A stretch of DNA of 64,000 bases. Origin: Rhizobium nepotum 39/7 (lineage in GTDB: Bacteria > Pseudomonadota > Alphaproteobacteria > Rhizobiales > Rhizobiaceae). The notes under the pieces were generated by a model. That model searched no databases. It had not been told where the DNA came from and saw only the letters and a list, made by a program, of their open reading frames with translations. How positions within the stretch are numbered: position 1 is the first letter of the stretch; every line of letters starts with the position of its first letter. The translations under genes and the position numbers were made by a program. Shown one piece after another: positions 27,149 to 36,165 of the stretch. The stretch lies in the NCBI RefSeq assembly GCF_000949865.1, contig NZ_JWJH01000003.1, positions 62,001 to 126,000 of the forward strand. The letters are read 5' to 3'.

Positions 27149-28231
27149 TTGGAACTTGCAACGGCAGGGGCGGCGGAAGCGGAGACGCAGGTCATCGTCG
27201 AGAGACGGGGAAGGGCCGGCATCATCCGCCTCAACCGCGCGAAAGCGATAAACAGCCTGACGCTGCCGATGGTGCGCGCCATGTTTCAGGCGCTTCGGCG
27301 TTTCGAGGAGGACCCCGGTATTTCCTGCGTGGTGCTGAGGGGAGAGGGCGACAGGGGGCTTTGCGCGGGTGGCGATGTCCGCATCATTCATGACCTCGGC
27401 AAGGCGGGTGATCCGCAGGTACTGGATTTCTGGCGGGAGGAGTTTCCGCTGAACTATCGCATCGCCCGTTTTGCCAAACCCTACGTCGCGTTGATGGACG
27501 GCATCGTCATGGGCGGCGGCGTCGGTATATCCGCCCATGGCAGCCACGGCATCGTCACGGAGCGGACGAAGCTTGCCATGCCGGAAACGGGCATCGGCTA
27601 TTTCCCGGATGTCGGCGGCTCCTGGCTTCTGCCGAGAGCGCCGGGCGAATGCGGCACCTGGCTGGGGCTGACCGGCAACATCGTCACCGGCGCCGATGCG
27701 ATCCATGCCGGTTTTGCCGATCATTTCGTCCCCTCTGAGCGACTTGCGGATTTGGTGCATGACCTGTCGCAGGCGGCGGATGACGAAGGTGTCGAGGCGG
27801 CTATCCGCACCTATGCCGTCGAAGCCGGCGAGGGGGTCCTGTCAGCAAACCGGCAGGTCATCGACGCGACATTCCGTTTCGATACGGTGGAGGAGATTTT
27901 CGCGGCGCTCTCGGCGCGCGACGATGCGTTTTCGCGCGAGACTCTGGAGGTCCTTAAAAAACGCTCCCCCACCAGTCTGAAACTGACCCTGAAATTGCTG
28001 CGCCTCGGCCGGGAAAGCGCCAGCCTTATCGAATGCCTCGAGCGGGAATTTGCCGCCGGCACCGAAATATTGCGGGGCCATGATTTTTATGAGGGCGCGC
28101 GCGCGGCCCTGGTCGACAAGGACCGCAATCCCCGCTGGCAGCCGGAACGGCTGGAGGACGTGCGCGAGGAGGACCTTCTCCCCTACTTCGCCGAGCATTC
28201 CGGAAATCTGTTTCCGCGACATCGTCTTTAG
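27149..28231 (+). CDS. 3-hydroxyisobutyryl-CoA hydrolase-like enoyl-CoA hydratase/isomerase
   Basis: A 360-residue crotonase-fold protein. Its length and conserved blocks fit 3-hydroxyisobutyryl-CoA hydrolase (valine degradation) better than a 260-residue enoyl-CoA hydratase: FCAGG-type oxyanion loop LCAGGDVRIIH (about 74), MDGIVMGGGVGIS (about 118), and MPETGIGYFPDVGGSWLLPR (about 145) with the catalytic Glu/Asp pair. The start is the TTG at 27149, placed six bases after GGAGGAGG. It stands alone, about 33 kb from the bkd cluster that would feed it. Specificity is inferred from family resemblance. Confidence 0.82.
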   Translation: MELATAGAAEAETQVIVERRGRAGIIRLNRAKAINSLTLPMVRAMFQALRRFEEDPGISCVVLRGEGDRGLCAGGDVRIIHDLGKAGDPQVLDFWREEFPLNYRIARFAKPYVALMDGIVMGGGVGISAHGSHGIVTERTKLAMPETGIGYFPDVGGSWLLPRAPGECGTWLGLTGNIVTGADAIHAGFADHFVPSERLADLVHDLSQAADDEGVEAAIRTYAVEAGEGVLSANRQVIDATFRFDTVEEIFAALSARDDAFSRETLEVLKKRSPTSLKLTLKLLRLGRESASLIECLEREFAAGTEILRGHDFYEGARAALVDKDRNPRWQPERLEDVREEDLLPYFAEHSGNLFPRHRL

Positions 28232-28404
28232 ATTGCGTGACGCAAAAGAAATCCGGCTTGTCGCCATATATGAAATCATAGCCTTTTGAATTGCTGTTGT
28301 TTGGGCGAAATTTCCAATCCACGGCCCCGTAAAGCACGGCTGTTTCTCGCGGGCGTTGTCGCCGCCCGCTATGTTGAGGACCATTCGATTTTCCGGGGGT
28401 ATTC

Positions 28405-29391
28405 ATGAAACGTCTTCTCATTATCGGTACTGCCATCGCCGCTCTCATTGCAGGTGCAGCGCAGGCGCAGTCTCCGACCACCATTCTCAACGCGTCCTAC
28501 GATGTCGCCCGTGAAGTTTTCGCGGCCGAGAACGAGGCGTTCGTGAAGCTGCATCCGGGCATCACCGTCGATCAGTCGCATGCCGGCACTTCCAAGCAGG
28601 CGCGCGCCATCGTCGAGGGTCTGGAAGCCGACGTTGTCACCTTCAATCAGGTGACCGATGTCGATTTTCTGGTGAAGCAGGGTTTCGTATCCGCCGACTG
28701 GCAGAAGGATTTCCCGAACGATGCTTCGCCGTTCTATTCCTTCCCGTCCTTCCTCGTACGCGCAGGCAACCCCAAGCACATCAAGGACTGGGACGATCTT
28801 GCCCGTGACGATGTGAAGGTGGTTTTCCCCAATCCGAAGACCTCGGGTAACGCCCGTTATACTTATCTCGCCGCCACGGCCTACGCCAAGGAGAAGTTCA
28901 ACGGCGATGAGAAGAAGGTTCAGGAATTCGTCAAGAAAATCTTCGACAACACGCCGGTTTTCGATACCGGAGGCCGCGCCGCCACCACCACCTTCGTCGA
29001 GCGTGAGATTGGCGACGTGCTGATCACCTTCGAAGCCGAGACGCGCGGCATTGCCAAGCAATATGGCGCCGACAAGGTGGAAGGCGTCGTGCCCTCCGTC
29101 AGCCTGCTGGCCGAATTCCCGGTGGCCGTGGTGGACAAGGTGGCCGACAAGCGCGGCTCGCGCGATCTGGCGAAGAGCTATCTCGATTTCCTCTACACCG
29201 AGGAAGGCCAGCGGATCGCCGCTGAGTTCGGCCATCGCGTCCACAATGAAAAGATTGTCGGCGAGTTCAAGGACAAGTTCCCGGCCATTCGTCTCGTCAA
29301 CGTCAATGACGTCTTCGGCGGCTGGAATAAAATCCAGAAAGAGCATTTTGCGTCCGGCGCGACGCTTGATACGCTCTACGGCAGCCGTTAA
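28405..29391 (+). CDS. sbp: Sulfate ABC transporter periplasmic binding protein
   Basis: A 328-residue periplasmic protein with a signal peptide (MKRLLIIGTAIAALIAGAAQAQ). It carries the sulfate-binding family marks: ILNASYDVAREVF at the mature N-terminus, HAGTSKQARAIVEGLEADV (anion-binding Ser), PNPKTSGNARYTYLAA (about 147) and GRAATTTFVEREIGDVL. It captures sulfate (possibly thiosulfate) for the CysTWA importer encoded directly downstream. A hairpin in the gap before cysT may keep expression of this protein above that of the membrane parts. Confidence 0.95.
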   Translation: MKRLLIIGTAIAALIAGAAQAQSPTTILNASYDVAREVFAAENEAFVKLHPGITVDQSHAGTSKQARAIVEGLEADVVTFNQVTDVDFLVKQGFVSADWQKDFPNDASPFYSFPSFLVRAGNPKHIKDWDDLARDDVKVVFPNPKTSGNARYTYLAATAYAKEKFNGDEKKVQEFVKKIFDNTPVFDTGGRAATTTFVEREIGDVLITFEAETRGIAKQYGADKVEGVVPSVSLLAEFPVAVVDKVADKRGSRDLAKSYLDFLYTEEGQRIAAEFGHRVHNEKIVGEFKDKFPAIRLVNVNDVFGGWNKIQKEHFASGATLDTLYGSR

Positions 29392-29416
29392 TCACGACGA
29401 CATATAACAGGCAAAA

Positions 29417-29440
29417 GACCCGGCGGGAAACTGCCGGGTC
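29417..29440 (+). terminator. Intercistronic hairpin (possible attenuator) between sbp and cysT
   Basis: GACCCGGC and GCCGGGTC form a perfect 8-bp stem with an 8-base loop, followed by GCTTTA. The short T tract suggests partial termination or 3'-end stabilisation of the sbp message rather than a complete stop. Confidence 0.55.
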
Positions 29441-29448
29441 GCTTTACG

Positions 29449-30288
29449 ATGAAATGGGGGCGGGGTTTGAAGCGGAATGTTCTGCCGGGGCTTAAATTGT
29501 CCCTCGGCGTTACCCTCACTTACGTCGCCATCATCGTGCTTCTGCCGCTCTCGGCGCTGGTGTTCAAGGCGGCGAGCCTTGGGCCTGCCGAATATTGGGC
29601 CATCATCTCATCGCCGCGTGCTGTTGCGAGCTACCGCGTCACCGTGCTGTGCGCGCTGGCCGCCACGCTGTTCAACGTCGTTTTCGGGCTGGCGCTCGCA
29701 TGGGTGCTGACGCGTTATCGTTTTCCCGGCTGGCGCATCGTCGATGCCATTGTTGATCTGCCTTTTGCGCTTCCCACTGCCGTTGCCGGCATTGCGCTGA
29801 CGACGCTTTTTGCGGGTAACGGCTGGTTCGGCTCTGTGCTGGCGCCGCTCGGCATCAAGGTCGCCTATACGCCGCTTGGCATCATGGTGGCGATGGCCTT
29901 CACCAGCCTGCCCTTCATCGTGCGCACCGTGCAGCCGGTGCTGGAAGACCTCGATCCGGCACTGGAGGAAGCGGCGCAATCGCTCGGCGGTTCCGATTTC
30001 GAAATCTTCCGCAAGGTCATCCTGCCGCTTCTGACGCCGGCTCTGCTCGCCGGTCTGTCGCTCTCCTTCGCGCGCAGCCTTGGTGAATTCGGGGCGATCA
30101 TCTTCATTGCCGGCAACCAGCCTTTCTCGACGGAAATTACGGCACTGCTGATCTTCATCCGGCTTGAGGAATATGATTATCAGGCCGCCGCCGCCATCGC
30201 CTCCGTGCTGCTCATCGCGGCCTTCGTGATGCTGGCGGTCACCAATGCCCTACAGGCGCGTGCGCTTCGTTATACGGTGAGGAGCTGA
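29449..30288 (+). CDS. cysT: Sulfate ABC transporter permease CysT
   Basis: A 279-residue permease with six membrane segments, one of two that form the sulfate channel. The ABC-coupling EAA loop is present near residue 172 (LEEAAQSLGGSDFEIFRKVILP), as is the characteristic RSLGEFGAIIFIAGNQP near 210. The ATG at 29449 is kept as start although its ribosome site is weak; TTG at 29464 after GGGGCGGGG is an alternative. Spacing to cysW is 3 bases. Confidence 0.94.
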   Translation: MKWGRGLKRNVLPGLKLSLGVTLTYVAIIVLLPLSALVFKAASLGPAEYWAIISSPRAVASYRVTVLCALAATLFNVVFGLALAWVLTRYRFPGWRIVDAIVDLPFALPTAVAGIALTTLFAGNGWFGSVLAPLGIKVAYTPLGIMVAMAFTSLPFIVRTVQPVLEDLDPALEEAAQSLGGSDFEIFRKVILPLLTPALLAGLSLSFARSLGEFGAIIFIAGNQPFSTEITALLIFIRLEEYDYQAAAAIASVLLIAAFVMLAVTNALQARALRYTVRS

Positions 30289-30291
30289 GAC

Positions 30292-31179
30292 ATGAGCGCC
30301 ATTTCTTCCCGCCGCAAGCCACCGCGTGTCGGTGATGCACCTCTCGTCCGCCGCAGCCTGATTGCTTTCGTGCTCGTCATCGGCGCGTTTCTGGTCGTCG
30401 CTCCTCTCACCATCATCGGGGTCGAGGCGTTTTCGCAGGGCTGGAAGGTCTATTCCGCCACCATCACCCATCCCGATACCCGCCACGCCATCATGCTGAC
30501 GGTGCTGACGGCGCTGATTGCCGTGCCCATCAACACCGCCTTCGGCGTTGCGGCGGCATGGGCGATCACCAAATTCGACTTTCCCGGACGGCGCTTCCTG
30601 CTGGTGCTGATCGAGATACCCTTTTCCATCTCCCCGATCGTCGCCGGTGTCGCCTATCTCTTCGTTTACGGATTGCAGGGGCTATTCGGGCCGTTCCTCG
30701 ATGCGCACAACATCAAGATACTCTTCGCGCTTCCCGGCATCGTCATTGCGTCGGTGTTCGTCACCGCACCTTTTGTGGCGCGCGAACTGATCCCGCTGAT
30801 GCAGGCGCAGGGCCGCGATCTGGAAGAGGCGGCGACCTCACTTGGCGCATCCGGTTGGCGCACGTTCTTTTCGGTGACGTTGCCGAATATCAAATGGGCG
30901 CTGCTTTATGGCGTGGTGCTGTGCAACGCCCGCGTCATGGGTGAATTCGGCGCGGTGTCGATCGTATCAGGCAATATTCGCGGCCAGACCAACACGTTGC
31001 CGCTGCATATCGAACTGCTCTACCACGATTACCAGACGGCCGGCGCCTTTGCCTCTGCCTCCATCCTCGCTCTGCTTGCCGTCGTCACCATCATCGCCAA
31101 GGTGGCGCTGGAGGGGCGCGGCGCGGGGCGTGGAGCCAAGAAGACCAACGGCGATGCCGCCATCGCCACGGAGACCTGA
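30292..31179 (+). CDS. cysW: Sulfate ABC transporter permease CysW
   Basis: The 295-residue second permease of the sulfate importer, with six membrane segments. Its EAA loop is LEEAATSLGASGWRTFFSVTLP near 183, followed by ARVMGEFGAVSIVSGNIRGQTNTLPLH-type sequence, which is diagnostic of CysW. A basic Lys/Arg tail ends the protein. It lies between cysT and cysA with gaps of 3 and 5 bases, so the operon is tight. Confidence 0.95.
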   Translation: MSAISSRRKPPRVGDAPLVRRSLIAFVLVIGAFLVVAPLTIIGVEAFSQGWKVYSATITHPDTRHAIMLTVLTALIAVPINTAFGVAAAWAITKFDFPGRRFLLVLIEIPFSISPIVAGVAYLFVYGLQGLFGPFLDAHNIKILFALPGIVIASVFVTAPFVARELIPLMQAQGRDLEEAATSLGASGWRTFFSVTLPNIKWALLYGVVLCNARVMGEFGAVSIVSGNIRGQTNTLPLHIELLYHDYQTAGAFASASILALLAVVTIIAKVALEGRGAGRGAKKTNGDAAIATET

Positions 31180-31184
31180 TTCTC

Positions 31185-32210
31185 ATGAAAATCCGCCTCG
31201 AAAATGTGGTGAAGACCTTCGACACGTTCCGCGCGGTGCGCGATATCTCGCTGGATATTGAAAGTGGCGAGCTTCTGGCGTTGCTCGGTCCTTCCGGCTC
31301 CGGCAAGACGACGATTTTGCGGATGGTCGCCGGTCTCGAATATAGCGATGGCGGCCGCATCTTTTTCGGGGATGAGGACGCCACCAATATTCCGGTGCGC
31401 GACCGTGGTGTCGGTTTCGTATTCCAGCACTATGCGCTGTTCCCGCATATGACGCTGCATGAAAACATCGCCTTCGGCATGAAGGTCTCGAAGGTGAAAC
31501 GGGACAAGGCGGCGATTGATGCCCGGGTCAAGGAACTATTGAACCTGGTCAAGCTTGATGGTCTGGGCGACCGTTTCCCGGCGCAGATTTCCGGCGGGCA
31601 GCGGCAGCGTGTGGCGTTGGCGCGTGCGCTTTCGGTCGACCCCAAAGTGCTTCTGCTCGATGAGCCCTTCGGCGCGCTGGACGCCAATGTCCGCCGCGAC
31701 CTGCGTCGCTGGCTGCGCGAAATTCATGGTGCCCTGGGAATCACCACGATTTTCGTGACGCATGACCAGGAGGAGGCTCTCGATCTCGCCGACCGTGTCG
31801 TCATCCTCAATCAGGGTGAGATCGTTCAGCAGGGCACGCCGAAAGAAGTCTGCCGTCAGCCCAACAGCGCCTTTGTCATGCGCTTTCTGGGCGATGCCAA
31901 CCGGGTGTCCGGCGTGGCGCGCGGCGGCAAGGTCTATGTTGGCGAAAACGAGCTGCCTTTCTCTTACGGTCAGGCGGATGGCGCCGTCGAAATCTATGCC
32001 CGCCCCTCCGATCTCGAATGGGAGGATCTGCACGAGGGCATTCCGGCGTCTGTCTCGCGCGTTCTTGATCGGGCGGGAGAACGCCGCGTGATCGTCAGCA
32101 CCGACGATGGCGATCTCCTGGAATTCGACGTGCCGCCGGAAAACGATGTCGCGGCAGGCGATCGTGGTTCCGTCATCATCCGTCGGGCGAAGATTTTTCC
32201 GGTGGCGTGA
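31185..32210 (+). CDS. cysA: Sulfate ABC transporter ATP-binding protein CysA
   Basis: A 341-residue ATPase of the sulfate/thiosulfate importer. Walker A GPSGSGKTT (about 36-44), Q-loop FQHYALFPHM, signature SGGQRQRVALARAL (about 133-146), Walker B VLLLDEPFGALD and the switch His in FVTHDQEEA are intact. A C-terminal TOBE-type regulatory domain (about 240-341) follows, as in CysA. It is the last gene of the sbp-cysT-cysW-cysA operon. The gene converges on alkC with only 18 bases between and no evident terminator. Confidence 0.96.
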   Translation: MKIRLENVVKTFDTFRAVRDISLDIESGELLALLGPSGSGKTTILRMVAGLEYSDGGRIFFGDEDATNIPVRDRGVGFVFQHYALFPHMTLHENIAFGMKVSKVKRDKAAIDARVKELLNLVKLDGLGDRFPAQISGGQRQRVALARALSVDPKVLLLDEPFGALDANVRRDLRRWLREIHGALGITTIFVTHDQEEALDLADRVVILNQGEIVQQGTPKEVCRQPNSAFVMRFLGDANRVSGVARGGKVYVGENELPFSYGQADGAVEIYARPSDLEWEDLHEGIPASVSRVLDRAGERRVIVSTDDGDLLEFDVPPENDVAAGDRGSVIIRRAKIFPVA

Positions 32211-32228
32211 GGGACGCCTACATCGGCC

Positions 32229-33326
32229 TCAGATAAGAAGTTCGAACGAGGCTTCCGCCGCCAGCCTGCCATTGACCATGAGATCGACCTTGTGAACGCC
32301 CGCATAGTGTTTGCGGGTGGTGAAATCGCGCATGGCGCGACTGATCGACAGCGCGCATGTTTCGCCCGGCTGAAGCTCGATCTCTTTCCATTTGAAGACT
32401 TTCGCCGAGGCGTCGCCGCTTTTCTTGACGTAATGCACGGCATAATCGATCACCAGCTTCTGCGGGTGTTTCGCAATGGAGGAGAACGAGGCTGAAATGC
32501 GCACCGGATTGCCGAGAACGATCTTCTCCGGCGAAACCTGAAACGCCTCGAGCGCGATCTGCGCTTCCTCATGCGCGCCGAGATGGGCGAGTGCGGCGGC
32601 ATTGCCCTTCTTGATCAGCGTGCGCAATGCCTGCCGCATGATCCAGCGCGTATGCGGGTTCTCCTTCGGCCATGTGTCGATGAGCGCCAGCACGAAGGCG
32701 GGGTTGTCCTTAGTGATGTCATTCAGATGATTGGCGACGGATTTGCGCACGTAAAGCGCCTCGTCGGCTTTCATGGCATCGAGGATTGCGGTGACCGGCG
32801 ACGGGTCGTCGATCAGGGGCCTGAGCTGGAACGACCATGGCAGGCGCGGCCGGCAGCCCTCGCTCGCCAGCCTTCGCACATGCTCGTTTTCGTGTCGCGA
32901 CCATGTTTCCATCACGGCAAGGGTGGGACCCAAGTCCTTTTGCAGAAAATGGCGGATGGCGAATTCCGAGGAACCGAAGCGGGTGAAATATTGCAGCGCC
33001 CGCATGGAAAGATCGAAATCATCGAGACCATAAAGCGCCACATATTCCGGCAGCGAAATGGAGGCGAAACCGTTGCCGATCCCCGGCGCTGCTGCGGTCA
33101 GAATTTCGATATTACGTGCATAATCGCCAGGAAGCGTGGCGTGCAGGCTCGTCGCCACCTGCCGCATGCGCTGCATGATGCCCAGGACCTCGAGATTTTC
33201 GGTGGCGAGCGTCATGAAGGTGGAGACGTCGAAAGGCGCGTGCACGGCCTTGATCTGATCGGCGATGTGCCGCAGTTTTTCGTGGTTGAAGATTTCCTTC
33301 AGCGCCGGTGCCGCCGTCTCGCTCAT
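32229..33326 (-). CDS. alkC: AlkC-type DNA alkylation repair glycosylase
   Basis: A 365-residue protein of the AlkC branch of HEAT-like-repeat DNA glycosylases, which excise cationic N3-alkyl purines. Paired helices run from about 20 to 270 (for example DLSMRALQYFTRFGSSEFAIR, VRRLASEGCRPRLPW, YVRKSVANHLNDITKDNP). An Ig-like C-terminal domain follows (about 275-365: GNPVRISASFSS, KHPQKLVIDYAVHYVKK), which separates AlkC from AlkD. The RLPW and NHLNDI motifs are the best family marks visible. Single gene, convergent with cysA. Confidence 0.78.
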   Translation of the reverse strand: MSETAAPALKEIFNHEKLRHIADQIKAVHAPFDVSTFMTLATENLEVLGIMQRMRQVATSLHATLPGDYARNIEILTAAAPGIGNGFASISLPEYVALYGLDDFDLSMRALQYFTRFGSSEFAIRHFLQKDLGPTLAVMETWSRHENEHVRRLASEGCRPRLPWSFQLRPLIDDPSPVTAILDAMKADEALYVRKSVANHLNDITKDNPAFVLALIDTWPKENPHTRWIMRQALRTLIKKGNAAALAHLGAHEEAQIALEAFQVSPEKIVLGNPVRISASFSSIAKHPQKLVIDYAVHYVKKSGDASAKVFKWKEIELQPGETCALSISRAMRDFTTRKHYAGVHKVDLMVNGRLAAEASFELLI

Positions 33327-33441
33327 GTCTGCATCCCCAAAAGTTCACTTTTTGTTCTTTTAAGGGATGATGAGGTTTGAGACAAGATAGCGCTGAGCAA
33401 CTTTCAGAGAGTGCTGACGGATCGAACGGCTGCGGCTTTCG

Positions 33442-33561
33442 CCTTCTCCCCGCCGGGGGAGAAGGTTGCGGCAGCGGGTTGAGGGGGCGAGGGTGCGGTC
33501 CATCGATGGCGTTGCCCCCTCATCCGACCCTTCGGGCCACCTTCTCCCCGGCGGGGAGAAG
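33442..33561. repeat. RIME-like mosaic palindromic repeat
   Basis: Two near-identical palindromes, CCTTCTCCCC-GCC-GGGGGAGAAGG (33442-33465) and CTTCTCCCCGGCGGGGAGAAG (33541-33561), flank an inner inverted pair (GTTGAGGGGGC near 33478 and GCCCCCTCATC near 33513). This resembles the Rhizobium-specific intergenic mosaic elements. It sits just downstream of the aldehyde dehydrogenase gene, in the gap before alkC. Confidence 0.75.
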
Positions 33562-33573
33562 AAATTTCTCAAC

Positions 33574-35010
33574 TCAGCTCATCTGGCTGACGAATTTCGT
33601 CTCCAGATAGGCCTGAACCGCTTCCGAGCCGCCTTCCGTGCCGTAGCCGGAATCCTTGATGCCGCCGAAGGGGACTTCCGGGAGCGCGAGGCCGTTGTGG
33701 TTGATGGTCAGCATGCCGGCCTCGACCTGATGGCCGAGCGCATGCGCGGTCTTGACCGAACCGGTGAAGGCATAGGATGCGAGGCCGAAGGGCAGGCGGT
33801 TCGCTTCGGTGATGGCGTCATCGAAGGTCGAGAAACGATTGATGATGGCGACGGGACCGAAAGGTTCGTCGTTCATGATCTTGGCGGTTACCGGCACGTT
33901 GGCGAGAACCGTCGGCTCGAAGAAATTGCCCTTGTTGCCGATGCGGCGTCCACCCGTCTTCAGTTCCGCGCCATGGGAAACGGCATCGCTGATGAGGCCT
34001 TCCAGCGCCGGGATGCGGCGCTCGTTGGCGAGCGGTCCCATGACGATGCCATCTTCCAGGCCGTTGCCGACCTTGATGGCCTTCGTCGCCTCCACGAAAC
34101 CTTCAAGGAAGCGGTCCGCCACGCCGTCCTGCACGAGGAAGCGGGTGGGAGCGACGCAGACCTGGCCGGCATTGCGGAATTTCGCAAGCGAGGTCACTTC
34201 GATCGCCTTGTCGATATCGGCATCGTCGAAGATCATCACCGGCGCATGGCCGCCGAGTTCCATCGTGGCGCGCTTCATGTGCTTGCCGGCAAGGGCTGCG
34301 AGATGTTTGCCGATGGGCGTGGAGCCGGTGAAGGAAATCTTGCGGATGACCGGGTGCGGGATCAGGTATTCCGAAATTTCGGACGGAACACCGTAAACAA
34401 GGCCGATGACGCCCGCCGGAACACCGGCATCCACGAAGGCGCGGATCAGCTCCGCCGGCGATGCCGGCGTTTCTTCCGGAGCCTTGACGATGATCGAGCA
34501 GCCGGTGGCAAGGGCTGCGGAAAGCTTGCGGACGATCTGGTTGATCGGGAAGTTCCAGGGCGTGAAGGCCGCGACGGGGCCGACGGGCAGCTTGATGGCA
34601 AGCTGCGATACACCTGCCGCGCGCGCCGGAATGACCTGGCCATAGGTGCGGCGCGCTTCTTCGGCGAACCAGTCGATGGTGTCGGCCGCGCCCATGATCT
34701 CGGTTGCCGATTGCGAAAGCGGCTTGCCCTGCTCACGGGTCATTATATAGGCGATCTTGTCCTTGCGTTCGCGCAGGATATCGGCTGCCCTGCGCATGAT
34801 CTTGGAGCGCTCGAAGGGCGAGGTGTCGCGCCACACCTTGAAACCGCGGTCGGCGGCGGCAAGCGCCAGATCGAGGTCCGGCTTTTCGGCATGGGCGATG
34901 GCGCCGATGATTTCGTCGGTTGCAGGGTCGGACACGGCGATCGTCTTGCCGGAAACGGCGTCGCGCCATTCGCCATCAATGAGAAGTTTGATGTCGGGAT
35001 AGGTGTGCAT
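33574..35010 (-). CDS. NAD(P)-dependent succinate-semialdehyde-dehydrogenase-like aldehyde dehydrogenase
   Basis: About 478 residues of the aldehyde dehydrogenase superfamily. Marks: [20 protein letters not shown] (cofactor-binding), [12 protein letters not shown] (about 225), catalytic Glu in [10 protein letters not shown] (about 250), nucleophile Cys in [12 protein letters not shown] (about 283), and EPFGPVA near 385. The sequence is closest in pattern to succinate-semialdehyde dehydrogenases (4-aminobutyrate breakdown to succinate), but 2-oxoglutarate-semialdehyde and other short semialdehyde enzymes share it. The ATG at 35010 has AAGG eight bases ahead and is preferred to 35025. A RIME-like repeat follows its stop. 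No gabT adjoins it. Confidence 0.85.
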   Translation of the reverse strand: MHTYPDIKLLIDGEWRDAVSGKTIAVSDPATDEIIGAIAHAEKPDLDLALAAADRGFKVWRDTSPFERSKIMRRAADILRERKDKIAYIMTREQGKPLSQSATEIMGAADTIDWFAEEARRTYGQVIPARAAGVSQLAIKLPVGPVAAFTPWNFPINQIVRKLSAALATGCSIIVKAPEETPASPAELIRAFVDAGVPAGVIGLVYGVPSEISEYLIPHPVIRKISFTGSTPIGKHLAALAGKHMKRATMELGGHAPVMIFDDADIDKAIEVTSLAKFRNAGQVCVAPTRFLVQDGVADRFLEGFVEATKAIKVGNGLEDGIVMGPLANERRIPALEGLISDAVSHGAELKTGGRRIGNKGNFFEPTVLANVPVTAKIMNDEPFGPVAIINRFSTFDDAITEANRLPFGLASYAFTGSVKTAHALGHQVEAGMLTINHNGLALPEVPFGGIKDSGYGTEGGSEAVQAYLETKFVSQMS

Positions 35011-35649
35011 GGGAACTACCTTCATGATGCGGCCAATACGGCGAGGCGCCGTCCGGCCCGGAGACGTGAACAGAATTTTCCTGGCCGGAGGATATCCGGC
35101 ATCGCGGCTTTCGCTGCGCGGAACGGGTGCCTGGGCATTTTCGGCAAGAGGATTGTGGAATTGCCGGAAACGGAAACGATAACCCTTATATTAAGTTGCG
35201 GGCGATATGTTTCAACCGTCCGCTCCGGCAATCGCCATGATTTTTCTGTGATACGGAACTTGTCCTTCGCCATTCCTCTGGCGCGCAAACCGGTGGCGGA
35301 TTTGCGGCTGTCCTGTCAGGCCCAAGCCTGTCCCGCAAAAACGAATCACGTGTTTCTGTTCACGATCGGGGAAGCGTGCGCCACAATTCGGCCTTCGTCG
35401 CACCGGACGAATTGACGGGAGGAGGCCTCTCGGCTTGTCGCTTGCGTCATAACAGTGCGTGAAATGTGAAAAAATACAATAAGACGGAAAAATCATCCAA
35501 AGGGTTTACTGAAAACCTAGAGAAAATACGGATAAAATCTCACTGAGGATATAACATTCATTCCTGATATATATTGCAGGCGTCGGTTCCATTGACCTTC
35601 CAAGGTTGGTGAAAACCCTCGACTTGAACGTTATCGATGGAGAAAAACA
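35011..35649. other. Long intergenic region between aldehyde dehydrogenase and pruR
   Basis: About 640 bases without a convincing gene. The left 430 bases are GC-rich with several short open frames that lack ribosome sites or family resemblance. The right 190 bases (about 35455-35649) are AT-rich and probably hold the pruR-dcpA promoter. ACCTTCCAAGGT is a short palindrome near 35597. CAGGCCCAAGCCTG (about 35317-35330) is an imperfect one. No tRNA, riboswitch or clear hairpin terminator was found. Confidence 0.5.
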
Positions 35650-36156
35650 ATGAGTTTCGCCCGGGTACTTCTCAGTGCGTTCTTGTCGCTCGCGTGGTTT
35701 TCCTGTGCCGAGGCCGGGACGATCGCCAATCCGCAGGGCAAGCCGATATTAACCATCTCCGGAAACATCACCATCACCAATGTCGATGGCGCCGCGGTAT
35801 TCGATCGCGACATGCTGGAGGCGTTGGGCATGGTGACGGTGGAGACAACGACGCCCTGGCACGATGGCCGTGTCCGTTTCGATGGTGTGTCGCTGGCAAA
35901 ATTGATGGATGTCGTCGGCGCAAAAGGCACCAGCGTCACGGCAGTCGCTCTCAACGATTATGTCAGCACGATACCGGTTGAGGATTTTAAGAAATTTAAC
36001 GTTATCCTCGCGATCAAGCTGGATGGCGATTACATGACAGTTCGCGAAAAGGGCCCGTTGTTTGTCATTTATCCCTATGATAGCGACCCGGAGCTGCAGA
36101 AACAGACCTATTATTCGCGGTCCGCATGGCAAGTCGCCAAATTGATAGTGGAATAA
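35650..36156 (+). CDS. pruR: Periplasmic pterin-binding protein PruR
   Basis: A 168-residue exported protein with a signal peptide (MSFARVLLSAFLSLAWFSCAEA) and a small domain of the molybdopterin-binding oxidoreductase (SUOX) fold, without any catalytic molybdenum-enzyme partner. Recognisable blocks are RVRFDGVSLAKLMDVVGAKG and NDYVSTIPVEDFKKFNVILA, then a VIYPYDSDPELQKQTYYSRSAWQV end. In A. tumefaciens, PruR binds pterins in the periplasm and controls the GGDEF-EAL enzyme DcpA encoded next to it. The gene pair here has the same order and a 9-base gap. GGAG lies 7 bases before the ATG. Assignment rests on fold, location and partner. Confidence 0.85.
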   Translation: MSFARVLLSAFLSLAWFSCAEAGTIANPQGKPILTISGNITITNVDGAAVFDRDMLEALGMVTVETTTPWHDGRVRFDGVSLAKLMDVVGAKGTSVTAVALNDYVSTIPVEDFKKFNVILAIKLDGDYMTVREKGPLFVIYPYDSDPELQKQTYYSRSAWQVAKLIVE

Positions 36157-36165
36157 AGGTGCCGT

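Noticed and set aside
33442-33561. Possible CRISPR-like array because of two similar palindromes
   Set aside because: Only two units, no regular spacers and no cas genes; the structure is that of a mosaic palindromic repeat.
33466-35415. A 649-codon plus-strand frame opposite the aldehyde dehydrogenase gene
   Set aside because: It begins inside the RIME-like repeat, is antisense to an enzyme with intact catalytic residues, and shows no family resemblance.
35212-35496. A 94-codon minus-strand frame in the long gap before pruR
   Set aside because: No ribosome site, no hydrophobic or domain pattern and five cysteines scattered irregularly; not supported as a gene.
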